Source: Niastella koreensis GR20-10 (GTDB lineage: Bacteria > Bacteroidota > Bacteroidia > Chitinophagales > Chitinophagaceae). From it: a stretch of 64,000 bases of DNA. Position numbers and translations under genes: made by a program. This document shows positions 53,059-61,240 of this stretch, in pieces. Below the pieces are notes generated by a model that was not told where the DNA came from, searched no databases, and worked only from the letters and a program-made list of their open reading frames with translations. The stretch spans positions 1,364,001 to 1,428,000 of the forward strand of contig NC_016609.1 in the NCBI RefSeq assembly GCF_000246855.1, written 5' to 3'. The stretch's first letter is position 1, and each line of letters starts with the position of its first letter.

Positions 53059-54333
53059 TTAATAAGCAGGACCAAACGTGACCTGCTCCTTTGGTTTACT
53101 AATTGGCTTTTTCGGATTGGTTCTTAAATGGATACTAGAAGTATCTATCTGACTTTTAACGGCAGATGTGCGAATATATTCTCTTTCTTTAACATTTTTT
53201 TCCTTTTTTGTTGCTTCTGCCGGCTCAGAATAAGCGTAAGAACTATACGAATTGTAAGATTTACTATTCTCTTTTTTTGTTGGCGTTTCCGGAACGCTTT
53301 CAGTAACCGGTGGAGTCTCAGGTTGTTGTATTACCGTTGTTGATCTGTTCTTGGCGGCCTTCGTAATTTCCGGGTCCGATTCGGTTACCGGGGTCCATGA
53401 TACCGACGTAATATTCGCGGATGAGGGTAATTTTACCTTTAGTAGTTTTTCTATCGACTCATTTATTTCATTAATGTTGTCGTCTTTGATGAATGCGTAC
53501 GACTTTATTCCCATTTCGGTAAACCACTTGCTCCAGATGGTGGTAAGCAGGTTGTACTCACCGGTCCAGTCATCCTTTGGGTTTAATTCCAGCACTATAA
53601 CTTTTAAGTTGGGGAAACGTTTATTAACAGGAAGCAAACCATAGTCGCCCTCTTTAAAACGGCTGTTCCAGTCCGGCGCTTTTTTCAGGTTGTTGATGAT
53701 CTGTGCGCAGGAAGTATACCGGTTGTTGCGACTGATGCGTCCTTGCAGGCTCTCAAAATCCATATAGCCATCGGTGATGATGAATAGTGTGTTTTGTGCA
53801 TCTTTCTCCAGGTCGTCCTGCAGGTCTTCATTAAAGTACTTCCAGATGTCGGCGCCCGCATAAGAAGTACTGTTATTGCTGATCACTGCTTTTTTATAGA
53901 TCTGCGGTAACAAAGTGTTGAAGTTCTTTTCTGTTTCTTCCAGCATCTTTGCCTTTTGTTCGGGCTGTGCTGAAGCCAGCGTGAGACGCAGGTTACCGGC
54001 CATATCGTACACTTCGTTTGCGGTAGTACGTTGGGGTGCTACCATCAACTTCAGTTTATCGTTTACCGTAAAATATAACCTGGTGGGATCTTTTGCATTC
54101 AGCTTTGACTTGAAAGCGGCGTAGATGGATTGGATAACCTGTATATCTTTTGGAACCTGTTGCTGGTTGTTATACAGTATCCGGTCGCTTAGGTCAAGCA
54201 AAACCATATAATTGTCTTTGGGCGGTGCGGATCCGTCTTTCTTTGCATCCTTCACAGCCTCTTCGATTTCGTTGCAGCCTGCCATTGCCCAGGCGCATAC
54301 GATGGTCATGATAATGGTGAGGTAGCGTGCCAT
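53059..54333 (-). CDS. vWA-like lipoprotein of envelope trio
   Basis: A 424-residue lipoprotein (lipobox 'AMAGC', Cys20). From about residue 41 the chain reads as a von Willebrand A-type fold: 'NYMVLLDLSDRIL' gives D47-x-S49-x-R51 in place of the D-x-S-x-S metal motif, and later 'TLFIITDGYMDFE' matches the family's 'T-D-G' strand. 'KVIVLELNPKDDWTGEYNLLTTIWSKWFTEMG' follows. A low-complexity Pro/Thr/Glu/Ser linker (about 310-400) ends the protein. One metal-site Ser is Arg, so metal binding is uncertain. It lies between the OmpA-like and the coiled-coil membrane genes with 15- and 22-bp gaps. Confidence 0.7.
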   Translation of the reverse strand: MARYLTIIMTIVCAWAMAGCNEIEEAVKDAKKDGSAPPKDNYMVLLDLSDRILYNNQQQVPKDIQVIQSIYAAFKSKLNAKDPTRLYFTVNDKLKLMVAPQRTTANEVYDMAGNLRLTLASAQPEQKAKMLEETEKNFNTLLPQIYKKAVISNNSTSYAGADIWKYFNEDLQDDLEKDAQNTLFIITDGYMDFESLQGRISRNNRYTSCAQIINNLKKAPDWNSRFKEGDYGLLPVNKRFPNLKVIVLELNPKDDWTGEYNLLTTIWSKWFTEMGIKSYAFIKDDNINEINESIEKLLKVKLPSSANITSVSWTPVTESDPEITKAAKNRSTTVIQQPETPPVTESVPETPTKKENSKSYNSYSSYAYSEPAEATKKEKNVKEREYIRTSAVKSQIDTSSIHLRTNPKKPISKPKEQVTFGPAY

Positions 54334-54355
54334 AACTCAAGGATAAAAAACCTGT

Positions 54356-55561
54356 TTATTTGAAATAAGATTCCTGAAACTCTTTTAGTTCCTTTATATA
54401 GGCGTCTGTTCTTTCGTTGATGAGCTTGATCTGCTCTTCTCCTTTTTCGCGCCCATATAAAGTTGCCAGGTAACCGTTCCAGCCGTCTCTGAAGTAATTG
54501 ATGTTCTTTTCAATTGCATCAACGGGCAGAACGAGTCTGTCTTTTTCTTTGCTGAGGTCTTCTGCTCTTTGGGTTATTTGTTGTAACTCGGTTTCGTATA
54601 ACATCCGTCTTTCTTCCAGTTGCAGGATCTCATCCTGTAAACGTTGAATGCGTTTGTACCGAAGTTTCAACTGATTGCGTTTGCCCCATTCCATCTGCAT
54701 CAGATAATATACAGAGCTCCAGATGGCAAACACGCCAAAACCCAAAAAAAGTACCAGGTAAAATCGCGAATCCGCGAATACCGGTACAATCAACGATTTA
54801 AATTCATCCCGATTCAGCTTGATCAAAATCTCATTCACGGCGGTATGAACCTGAAGAGCCAGCAAAATGTCACCAATAAAAACCAGGCTTAGCAATCCCC
54901 AAACAACTTTCTTGTATTTCATGCCTCTTTCCGAGAACAGGTGAATGGATGTTCCCAGGGCAAAGAAAATAGTGGGGAATACGATCAGGGGGGGGTAGTT
55001 AATAATAAGATAGACCAGTCTTCGAAGGCTGGGTAACAATTGTATGTTTAGCCTTCCTTCCTGGAAAAGGGTCATTGGATCGACACCATTCAACGCAAAA
55101 TCCGCTACACTCATGTAAAAGTATAATAAGTAAAACGATAATGCAACTAAAAGAAATAATAAAAATAAAAAAGTGCCCCAACTGAAGCTGTTATACATGG
55201 CCTGGTGGCGGGGAGAATGCGCGGTGTTTATCTCATCTAATTGATTCTTAAGCATATTGATCTCAGTCTGTTTAAGGGGCACCAAACCCTTGGTAATATC
55301 GCGACTGTTATGAATTTCTTCCACCTTGCCCTTTACCTCGTAGAATTTTTCCAGTAAGGTGTCAATTTGCTTCTGAATGCGATTACGGGTATCTTCCGTT
55401 TTTGGTAATAATCGTAGGGAATCCTGTTCAGAAAGGATGGAACCGCTGCGCACTTTGTTCAACAAGCCCTTATACGCTTCAATACCGCCTTTATAAGTAC
55501 CAGCCTGCTCAACGCCGTACCCGCGCATGTCTTTCACTACGATGTTCGACAGATCAGGCAT
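54356..55561 (-). CDS. Coiled-coil four-helix membrane protein of envelope trio
   Basis: A 401-residue protein from the ATG at 55561 (MPDLSNIVVKDMRGYGVEQ); a GTG at 55609 would add 16 residues. Residues 25-125 are cytoplasmic helices with coiled-coil character. Four membrane helices follow ('WGTFLFLLFLLVALSFYLLY', 'LIINYPPLIVFPTIFFALG', 'VVWGLLSLVFIGDILLALQV', 'FYLVLFLGFGVFAIWSSVYY'), then a C-terminal coiled coil (about 300-370: 'RYKRIQRLQDEILQLEERRMLYETELQQITQRAEDLSKEKDRL'). It recalls the topology of MotA/ZorA-type proteins but I see no sequence match. First gene of the operon; a -7 box TAAATTTG is at 55642-55649. Confidence 0.65.
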   Translation of the reverse strand: MPDLSNIVVKDMRGYGVEQAGTYKGGIEAYKGLLNKVRSGSILSEQDSLRLLPKTEDTRNRIQKQIDTLLEKFYEVKGKVEEIHNSRDITKGLVPLKQTEINMLKNQLDEINTAHSPRHQAMYNSFSWGTFLFLLFLLVALSFYLLYFYMSVADFALNGVDPMTLFQEGRLNIQLLPSLRRLVYLIINYPPLIVFPTIFFALGTSIHLFSERGMKYKKVVWGLLSLVFIGDILLALQVHTAVNEILIKLNRDEFKSLIVPVFADSRFYLVLFLGFGVFAIWSSVYYLMQMEWGKRNQLKLRYKRIQRLQDEILQLEERRMLYETELQQITQRAEDLSKEKDRLVLPVDAIEKNINYFRDGWNGYLATLYGREKGEEQIKLINERTDAYIKELKEFQESYFK

Positions 55562-55813
55562 ATGATACCTGTTGCTATCGGTTTGTTTTGATTTGCCAGA
55601 GATGATCACTGATTAATGGGGGTGTTTTGGGTTATTGCTTCCAAATTTAATTTATTGTGCCGTTTAAAAATTGGTATGTGCAGACCCTGTGGATAAAAGC
55701 AGGTGCTGGTTTTCAGCCTGTTTTATAATATTTTGTTTGTCAGCCTTTTGACTCGTTACTACCTTTTTGTTAATTAAAAACCAGCTAAGTAACTTCGCAA
55801 CCTCAAAAAACAC

Positions 55814-57451
55814 ATGATTATGGAATTCGGCTATTTTCACTATCCACTGCCGGCAAACGAACCTGTTTTGTCGTACGCACCGGGGTCGCCCGAAAAAAGG
55901 CGTTTGAAGGAAGTGCTCGCACTGTTAAAACAGGAACCCGTAGACGTACCTATGTACATTGGCGGACTGGAAGTGCGCACTAACAAAAAGGAAACCATGA
56001 ATCCCCCGCATGAAGTAAAACATGTATTGGGGCATTATCATATCGGGGAAGAAAAACATGTAAAGCAGGCTATTGAAGCAGCCCTTGCTGCGCGAGAAAG
56101 CTGGGCCGCCATGAGCTGGGAAAACCGCGCACACATTTTCCTGAAAGCTGCTGACCTTATTGCTACCAAGTACCGGCCATATATGAACGGTACTACCATG
56201 CTGGGGCAAAGTAAGAACGCTTACCAGGCCGAGATCGACAGCGCCTGTGAGCTCATCGACTTCTTACGTTTCAATGTACACTTTCTGAGCGAGATCTACC
56301 GTCAGCAGCCGATTAGTGCAGCCGGTATCCATAACCGTATGGAGTATCGCCCGCTGGAAGGGTTTGTATTGGCAGTTACTCCATTCAACTTTACAGCTAT
56401 CGGTGGCAACCTGCCTACCTCGGCAGCCATGTGCGGAAATGTAGTGGTTTGGAAACCCGCTCACACCCAGGTGTATTCAGCACAGATGTTTATGCGCATC
56501 TTAAAAGAAGCCGGCCTGCCCGATGGTGTTATCAATCTTATTTACGTTGATGGCCCGGTGTTAGGTAAGGTTTGTTTCTCACATCCTGATTTTGCCGGCG
56601 TGCATTTTACCGGTTCAACAGGTGTATTCAACCAGATGTGGGAAACCATAGGTAAGAACATGTCTTCTTATAAATCATATCCACGCATAGTAGGTGAAAC
56701 CGGAGGAAAGGATTTTGTACTGGCGCACAAAAGCGCTGATGTCGATATTCTGGTTACGGCCTTATTACGCGGCGCTTTTGAATACCAGGGTCAGAAATGT
56801 TCTGCCGCTTCACGTGCTTACATTCCCAGCAACCTGGCTGAAGATGTAAAAAAGAAACTGGCAGCCGGTATCGAAAGCTTTACCATGGGCACGGTAGAAA
56901 ATTTCAGCAATTTTATCAATGCGGTGATCGATGAAAAAAGCTTTGATAAAATTGAAAACTATATCGAGAACGCGAAGAACGATTCCAAAGCAGTGATCTG
57001 GGCAGGTGGCAAATGCGATAAGTCACAGGGTTATTTTGTACAGCCAACTGTTATTGAAGCAAAAGACCCCATGTACGTTACTATGTGTGAAGAGATCTTT
57101 GGCCCCGTGTTAACCGTATATGTATACAATGCCGATAAGTTTGAAGATACTTTGGAGCTGGTGAATAAAACCTCACCGTATGCATTAACCGGATCGATCA
57201 TTGCACAGGACAGGGCAGCGGTTGAACAGGCAACTGTAAAATTGCGTCACGCGGCTGGTAATTTTTATATTAATGATAAACCAACCGGCGCGGTTGTTGG
57301 ACAACAGCCTTTTGGTGGCGCCCGCGCCAGTGGCACCAATGATAAAGCAGGTTCTATTTTAAACCTGTATCGCTGGCTCAGTGCAAGAACCATCAAGGAA
57401 ACATTCAACGCCCCTGTTGATTATCGATATCCGTTTATGGCAGAAGAGTAA
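55814..57451 (+). CDS. pruA: L-glutamate gamma-semialdehyde dehydrogenase (P5C dehydrogenase)
   Basis: A 545-residue aldehyde dehydrogenase that oxidises glutamate semialdehyde, from proline breakdown, to glutamate with NAD. Start at the ATG at 55814; the ATG at 55820 is possible. Catalytic Cys in 'FEYQGQKCSAASRAYIP', general-base Glu in 'RIVGETGGKDFVLAHKSADV', and the cofactor loop 'GVHFTGSTGVFNQMW' are present. The N-terminus ('EPVLSYAPGSPEKRRLKEVL') and length fit the eukaryote-like type found in Bacteroidota, unfused to proline dehydrogenase. No proA/putA-like gene adjoins. A terminator-like hairpin and word repeats follow. Confidence 0.93.
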   Translation: MIMEFGYFHYPLPANEPVLSYAPGSPEKRRLKEVLALLKQEPVDVPMYIGGLEVRTNKKETMNPPHEVKHVLGHYHIGEEKHVKQAIEAALAARESWAAMSWENRAHIFLKAADLIATKYRPYMNGTTMLGQSKNAYQAEIDSACELIDFLRFNVHFLSEIYRQQPISAAGIHNRMEYRPLEGFVLAVTPFNFTAIGGNLPTSAAMCGNVVVWKPAHTQVYSAQMFMRILKEAGLPDGVINLIYVDGPVLGKVCFSHPDFAGVHFTGSTGVFNQMWETIGKNMSSYKSYPRIVGETGGKDFVLAHKSADVDILVTALLRGAFEYQGQKCSAASRAYIPSNLAEDVKKKLAAGIESFTMGTVENFSNFINAVIDEKSFDKIENYIENAKNDSKAVIWAGGKCDKSQGYFVQPTVIEAKDPMYVTMCEEIFGPVLTVYVYNADKFEDTLELVNKTSPYALTGSIIAQDRAAVEQATVKLRHAAGNFYINDKPTGAVVGQQPFGGARASGTNDKAGSILNLYRWLSARTIKETFNAPVDYRYPFMAEE

Positions 57452-57452
57452 G

Positions 57453-57572
57453 TCAATAGGCAATAAACAATAGACAATAGACAATAAGTAATTGGCTATA
57501 AAAGAGGGGCTGTTTTTTAAAAAAACAGCTCTTTTTTCTGTCTGTTGCCAATTGCCAATTGACAATTGGTTT
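57453..57572. repeat. CAATAGACAATAG / CCAATTGCCAATTG word repeat with terminator
   Basis: Left: CAATAGGCAATAAACAATAG / ACAATAGACAATAAG directly after the pruA stop. Middle (57501-57537): CTGTTTTTT and AAAAAACAG with GAG/CTC flanks and a T-run, a terminator. Right: TTGCCAATTGCCAATTGACA. The right arm overlaps the apparent 5' extension of the pyrR frame. Confidence 0.75.
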
Positions 57573-57610
57573 TTTGGCGGTTTGCGTTTATTTTTATCAA
57601 AATATTTTCC

Positions 57611-58132
57611 TTGAAGACGATTTTAAATGAGCAGCAACTGGCTATAATCATCCGGCGGCTTAGTCACCAGGTACTGGAGAATAATATCAATTTAGATAAT
57701 ACGGTTTTTATTGGCATACAGCCAAGGGGCATTTTTGTGAGCGATCAGATGATCCAGGTGATCCGGCAACTGGTTTCGGCTGAAAAGGTGCAGTATGGCA
57801 AGCTGGATATTACTTTCTACCGCGATGATATCCGCAACCAGATCCATATGCCCAATCAAACCGATATTCCCTTCAGCATAGAGAAAAAGAATGTGGTGCT
57901 CATCGATGATGTATTGTATACCGGCCGTACTATCAGGGCGGCGCTGGATGCGTTGCTCGATTTTGGCCGTCCTGCCAAGGTAGAGCTGTGTGTGCTCATC
58001 GACCGCCGTTTTAGCCGGGAATTACCCATTCAACCCGATTATACCGGCCGTTCCATCGATTCCATCGTATCGCAGAAAGTGAAAGTTTTCTGGAAAGAAC
58101 GCGATGGAAAAGAGGAGGTTGTGCTTCTTTAA
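57611..58132 (+). CDS. pyrR: PyrR: pyrimidine regulator / uracil phosphoribosyltransferase
   Basis: A 173-residue phosphoribosyltransferase-fold protein. There is no ATG in frame; the TTG at 57611 (then KTILNEQQLAIIIRRLSHQ) matches the usual start 'MKTIL...' of this family, while a further upstream TTG at 57566 would translate repeat DNA. The PRPP loop is 'NVVLIDDVLYTGRTIRAALDAL'; 'FIGIQPRGIFVSDQM' and 'GKLDITFYRDDI' are family blocks. PyrR proteins have weak uracil phosphoribosyltransferase activity and, in some phyla, bind pyr mRNA; whether it binds RNA here is unknown. pyrB lies 265 bp downstream, same strand. Confidence 0.88.
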   Translation: MKTILNEQQLAIIIRRLSHQVLENNINLDNTVFIGIQPRGIFVSDQMIQVIRQLVSAEKVQYGKLDITFYRDDIRNQIHMPNQTDIPFSIEKKNVVLIDDVLYTGRTIRAALDALLDFGRPAKVELCVLIDRRFSRELPIQPDYTGRSIDSIVSQKVKVFWKERDGKEEVVLL

Positions 58133-58397
58133 GACACAAGGTACAAGGGGCAGGGATTAGGAGCATAATTTTTAAATGAAGGTAACCAGATAAGAAAGAT
58201 TCTTTCTACTATAGTTACCAGGTTAGCAGGGTAAGGTGCAAGGTTAAGGTAAAGGGTAAACTCCAACGCCTTAGATCTTCGAGAACACTAAACTTACGAC
58301 TTGAACCTTGGCTCTTGAGTCTTGAATCTTAATGTTTTAAATCTTGTGCCTTGAATCTTGGTTCTTGTTCCTTAAAACTTTAATTTCGCAGCTTGAA
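58133..58397. repeat. AAGGTGCAAGG / CTTGAATCTTGG word repeat before pyrB
   Basis: Left part: ACAAGGTACAAGGGG, then GGTAAGGTGCAAGGTTAAGG / TAAAGGG. Right part: CTTGAACCTTGGCTCTTGAG / TCTTGAATCTTAATG / CTTGTGCCTTGAATCTTGG / TTCTTGTTCCTT, the complementary words. The arms could pair over some 60 bases in the pyrR-pyrB intergenic RNA, just where a PyrR-dependent attenuator would be expected. Confidence 0.7.
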
Positions 58398-59333
58398 ATG
58401 CAACTTTCAGTTAAACATCTGCTCGGTATACGGGATCTCACCCGTCAGGATATACAGATTATTTTAGATACTGCCACCCAATTCAAGGAAGTTCTACAAC
58501 GGCCTATCAAGAAAGTTCCTTCTTTGCGGGATGTTACTATCGTTAACCTGTTTTTCGAAAATTCAACCCGTACCAGGATCTCTTTTGAGCTGGCTGAAAA
58601 ACGCCTGAGCGCCGACACCATTAACTTTACGGCCAGCGCTTCTTCCGTTTCAAAAGGGGAGACCCTGCTGGATACCGTGAATAATATTTTGTCGATGAAA
58701 GTAGACATGGTGGTAATGCGGCATAGTGCCAGCGGCGCCCCCCACTTTCTGGCAAAACATATTCCGGCGGCAATCGTAAATGCAGGAGATGGCATTAACG
58801 AACACCCCACCCAGGGCTTGCTCGATGCTTTTTCCATGCGCGAAAAACTGGGTCGCCTCGAAGGGTTGAAAGTGGCCATCATCGGCGACATCATGCACTC
58901 GCGGGTAGCAATGAGTAATATTTACCTGTTGAAGAAAATGGGCGCCGAAGTTATGGTAGCAGGTCCGCCCACCCTGATTCCAAAGTACATCCGGGAAGCA
59001 TTCGATATCCGGGTGGAGTACAACCTGCGAAAAGCGCTGGAGTGGTGCGACGTGGCAAACGTGCTGCGGATCCAGCTCGAACGCCAGAACCAGGTACTTT
59101 TCTCTTCGCTGCGGGAATACAGCCTGGCATATGGGATCAACAAACGCTTACTCGATAGCCTCGATAAAAAAATCGTGATCATGCACCCCGGCCCCATCAA
59201 CAGAGGGGTGGAACTGGACAGCGATGCCGCCGACGGTAACCAGAGTATCATTTTGAACCAGGTTGAAAATGGGGTAGCGGTGCGGATGGCCGCTTTGTAC
59301 CTGTTATCCGGTGGCCGGGAAATGACAAATTAG
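58398..59333 (+). CDS. pyrB: Aspartate carbamoyltransferase catalytic subunit
   Basis: A 311-residue ATCase catalytic chain from the ATG at 58398 (MQLSVKHLLGIRDLTRQDIQ). It makes carbamoyl-aspartate, the first committed step of pyrimidine synthesis. The carbamoyl-phosphate site 'FFENSTRTRISFELAEKRL', 'MRHSASGAPHFLAKHIPAAIVNAGDGINEHPTQGLLDAFS' and 'IMHPGPINRGVELDSDAADG' are intact. No regulatory pyrI gene is nearby, as usual for this phylum; control may come through PyrR encoded upstream. Confidence 0.96.
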   Translation: MQLSVKHLLGIRDLTRQDIQIILDTATQFKEVLQRPIKKVPSLRDVTIVNLFFENSTRTRISFELAEKRLSADTINFTASASSVSKGETLLDTVNNILSMKVDMVVMRHSASGAPHFLAKHIPAAIVNAGDGINEHPTQGLLDAFSMREKLGRLEGLKVAIIGDIMHSRVAMSNIYLLKKMGAEVMVAGPPTLIPKYIREAFDIRVEYNLRKALEWCDVANVLRIQLERQNQVLFSSLREYSLAYGINKRLLDSLDKKIVIMHPGPINRGVELDSDAADGNQSIILNQVENGVAVRMAALYLLSGGREMTN

Positions 59334-59340
59334 TTCCAGG

Positions 59341-59405
59341 TTATATGTTTCAAGGTTCAAGGAAAAGATTCCATGAAAATGTAACCTGCAACCAGTAACT
59401 TGTAA
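59341..59405. repeat. Word repeat between pyrB and coaD
   Basis: GTTTCAAGGTTCAAGG at the left and GTAACCTGCAACCAGTAACT at 59379-59398. Each side uses a vocabulary found elsewhere in the window (58250s and 43480s). Confidence 0.6.
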
Positions 59406-59462
59406 CGCATTCTTGTGAATTGAATAATATCTGGTAATTCAATCCTGTACTTAATTAATAAT

Positions 59463-59930
59463 ATGCAACAACGCATAGCCCTGTTTCCCGGAACCTTTGA
59501 TCCTATTACGATAGGTCATTTGGATATTATTCATCGCGCACTTCCCCTGTTCGATAGACTGGTGATAGGTATTGGCCGCAACGCCAATAAATCGGCCATG
59601 TTCTCTGAAGAACAACGGATGAAGTGGATCAGGGAAATATTCAGGGATAATCCCAGTGTTTCGGTAGCAGTGTATGAAGGGTTGACTGTAGAATGTTGCC
59701 GTAAGGTAGGCGCCAATTTTATAGTGCGCGGCATCCGGTATGTGAACGATTTTGAATACGAAAAGGCCATTGCCGATATGAACCGGAGCCTTGATAAGGA
59801 TATTGAAACGGTATTTTTAACCTGTTTGCCGCAATACACTTCGGTTGCCTCCACCCTGGTAAGAGATGTGATCCGCAATGGCGGCGATGCCCGTCAATTC
59901 TTACCCCAGGCCGTTTCGAAGGATATTTAA
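59463..59930 (+). CDS. coaD: Phosphopantetheine adenylyltransferase
   Basis: A 155-residue enzyme of coenzyme A synthesis: transfers AMP to 4'-phosphopantetheine. The nucleotidyltransferase motif 'ALFPGTFDPITIGHLDII' (T-x-G-H) opens the protein; 'RGIRYVNDFEYEKAIADMNR' and 'QYTSVASTLVRDVI' (ISSTLVR-like) complete the site. Length is standard (about 155-165). It is downstream of pyrB on the same strand, but a word repeat and 129 bp lie between. Confidence 0.96.
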   Translation: MQQRIALFPGTFDPITIGHLDIIHRALPLFDRLVIGIGRNANKSAMFSEEQRMKWIREIFRDNPSVSVAVYEGLTVECCRKVGANFIVRGIRYVNDFEYEKAIADMNRSLDKDIETVFLTCLPQYTSVASTLVRDVIRNGGDARQFLPQAVSKDI

Positions 59931-59937
59931 GAAGGTA

Positions 59938-60066
59938 TGCTAATATGCATAATTTGCTAATATGCTAATTTGATAATGCGATATTACTTCATTTTCGTAC
60001 AGTTTCTATAAAAGCGAAACGCTGTATTCAATCAGCACATTAACAAATTAGCAAATTATCACATTG
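59938..60066. repeat. TTTGCTAATATGC word repeat, inverted arms
   Basis: Left arm (59938-59980): GCTAATATGCATAATTTGCT / AATATGCTAATTTGATAATG. Right arm (60033-60066): AGCACATTAACAAATTAGCA / AATTATCACATTG. The arms are complementary in vocabulary and span the whole coaD to thioesterase gap. The same words occur at 48697-48803. Confidence 0.72.
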
Positions 60067-60071
60067 ACTAT

Positions 60072-60503
60072 ATGATTTGGTTCAAAAAAGATCTCCAGCT
60101 TAACGACTTCATTCACCTGGGAAAAAATACCATGGGTGAACACATCGGTCTTGAATTTATTGAACTGGGAGCTGATTTTATGAAGGCGACTATGCCTGTA
60201 GATGAACGCACCAGGCAACCCTATGGGTTGTTGCATGGCGGCGCCTCCTGTGTACTGGCCGAAACCCTGGGCAGTGTAGCTTCCGCAATGGTAATCGATC
60301 CCGAAAAATTTATCTGCGTTGGTCTCGAAATCAATGCCAACCATATTCGCGGAGTTCGCGAAGGCCGGGTAACCGGAATCACCACCCCCATCCACCTCGG
60401 CGCCACCACCCATGTTTGGGATATAAAAATTTATGATGAACGTGAGAAGCTGGTTTGCATCAGCCGGTTAACGGTGGCGATCCTCAAAAACAATAGACAA
60501 TAG
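60072..60503 (+). CDS. Hotdog-fold thioesterase (PaaI/YdiI type)
   Basis: A 143-residue hotdog-fold acyl-CoA thioesterase. The central helix carries 'QPYGLLHGGASCVLAETLGSVASAMVI', with the H-G-G motif and the catalytic Glu of 'AET'; 'VGLEINANHIRGVREGRVTGITTPIHLGATTHVWDIKI' is the second conserved block. Similar enzymes cleave 1,4-dihydroxy-2-naphthoyl-CoA (menaquinone synthesis) or aromatic acyl-CoAs; no menaquinone gene is in view. Short word repeat CAATAGACAATAGACAA follows the stop. Confidence 0.9.
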   Translation: MIWFKKDLQLNDFIHLGKNTMGEHIGLEFIELGADFMKATMPVDERTRQPYGLLHGGASCVLAETLGSVASAMVIDPEKFICVGLEINANHIRGVREGRVTGITTPIHLGATTHVWDIKIYDEREKLVCISRLTVAILKNNRQ

Positions 60504-60555
60504 ACAACCTGCGTCGCGGCAGCCAATAAACTAACAAACTAAAGAACCTACGATC

Positions 60556-61179
60556 TTAATAACCGGCTGCCTTCAAAACATCCACTATAGCCGGAAAAGT
60601 ATTCGAAGTATATTTTTCAAACTGATCCGGTTTTGCCCATTCTATTTTTGTGATCTGCTCAATAGTTTGCGGCGTTAGTTTTTGATTGCCGGGCGCAGTT
60701 AATAAATACCACCAGGTTTCCTTTAATATATGGTGACCACTTTCGTCGTAGGTATGCCAGGTATTGACGAGGTGTTTTTTCAGTTCCACTTTTTCCAAAC
60801 CGGTTTCTTCCTGAATTTCCCGCACGGCACATTCCTCCATCGTTTCCCCGTCATCCAGTTTTCCTTTTGGCAGGTCCCATTTTCCGCGGCGGAAGATGAA
60901 CAATCCTTCACCGGCTTCGTTTAGTACCAAACCGCCGCCGGCTTTTACCAGGATGAATTTTTTCCAGAACGCTTTTTTCAGTTCTTCTATATTATTATGT
61001 AGATAGATCCCGGCATGCACTTTTTCCTGGCGCATTTCGTGGATCATGGAATTGATGCCGCCATGTGAAAATTCATCAATCAACACCGCATCGTCGTGAT
61101 GGGCGAAAGGTTCAATTTCGGGAGTAATGGAATCTGTAAGAAACAGAGGTTTCTTGTTAAAGTATATCTTTATGTGCAT
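60556..61179 (-). CDS. Nudix hydrolase
   Basis: A 207-residue protein. The C-terminal 130 residues hold a canonical Nudix box: 'GKLDDGETMEECAVREIQEETGL' (G-x5-E-x7-R-E-x2-E-E-x-G), preceded by 'KWDLPKGKLDDGE' and 'GLFIFRRGKW'. The N-terminal 70 residues are an extension with 'FAHHDDAVLIDEFSHGGINSMIHEM', shared with Bacteroidota homologues. The substrate is some nucleoside diphosphate linked to X. It is divergent from pyrE with 61 bp between start codons, a neighbourhood common in this phylum. Confidence 0.92.
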   Translation of the reverse strand: MHIKIYFNKKPLFLTDSITPEIEPFAHHDDAVLIDEFSHGGINSMIHEMRQEKVHAGIYLHNNIEELKKAFWKKFILVKAGGGLVLNEAGEGLFIFRRGKWDLPKGKLDDGETMEECAVREIQEETGLEKVELKKHLVNTWHTYDESGHHILKETWWYLLTAPGNQKLTPQTIEQITKIEWAKPDQFEKYTSNTFPAIVDVLKAAGY

Positions 61180-61240
61180 AACTAATTTTCAGTTTTCAGG
61201 TAGCAAAGACCAATTTCGCCGCAAATAACTTATATAATAT

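Noticed and set aside
52133..55561. Zorya defence system
   Set aside because: The trio has no ZorA/ZorB sequence signatures and no ZorC/D/E genes; the lipoproteins point to an envelope role.
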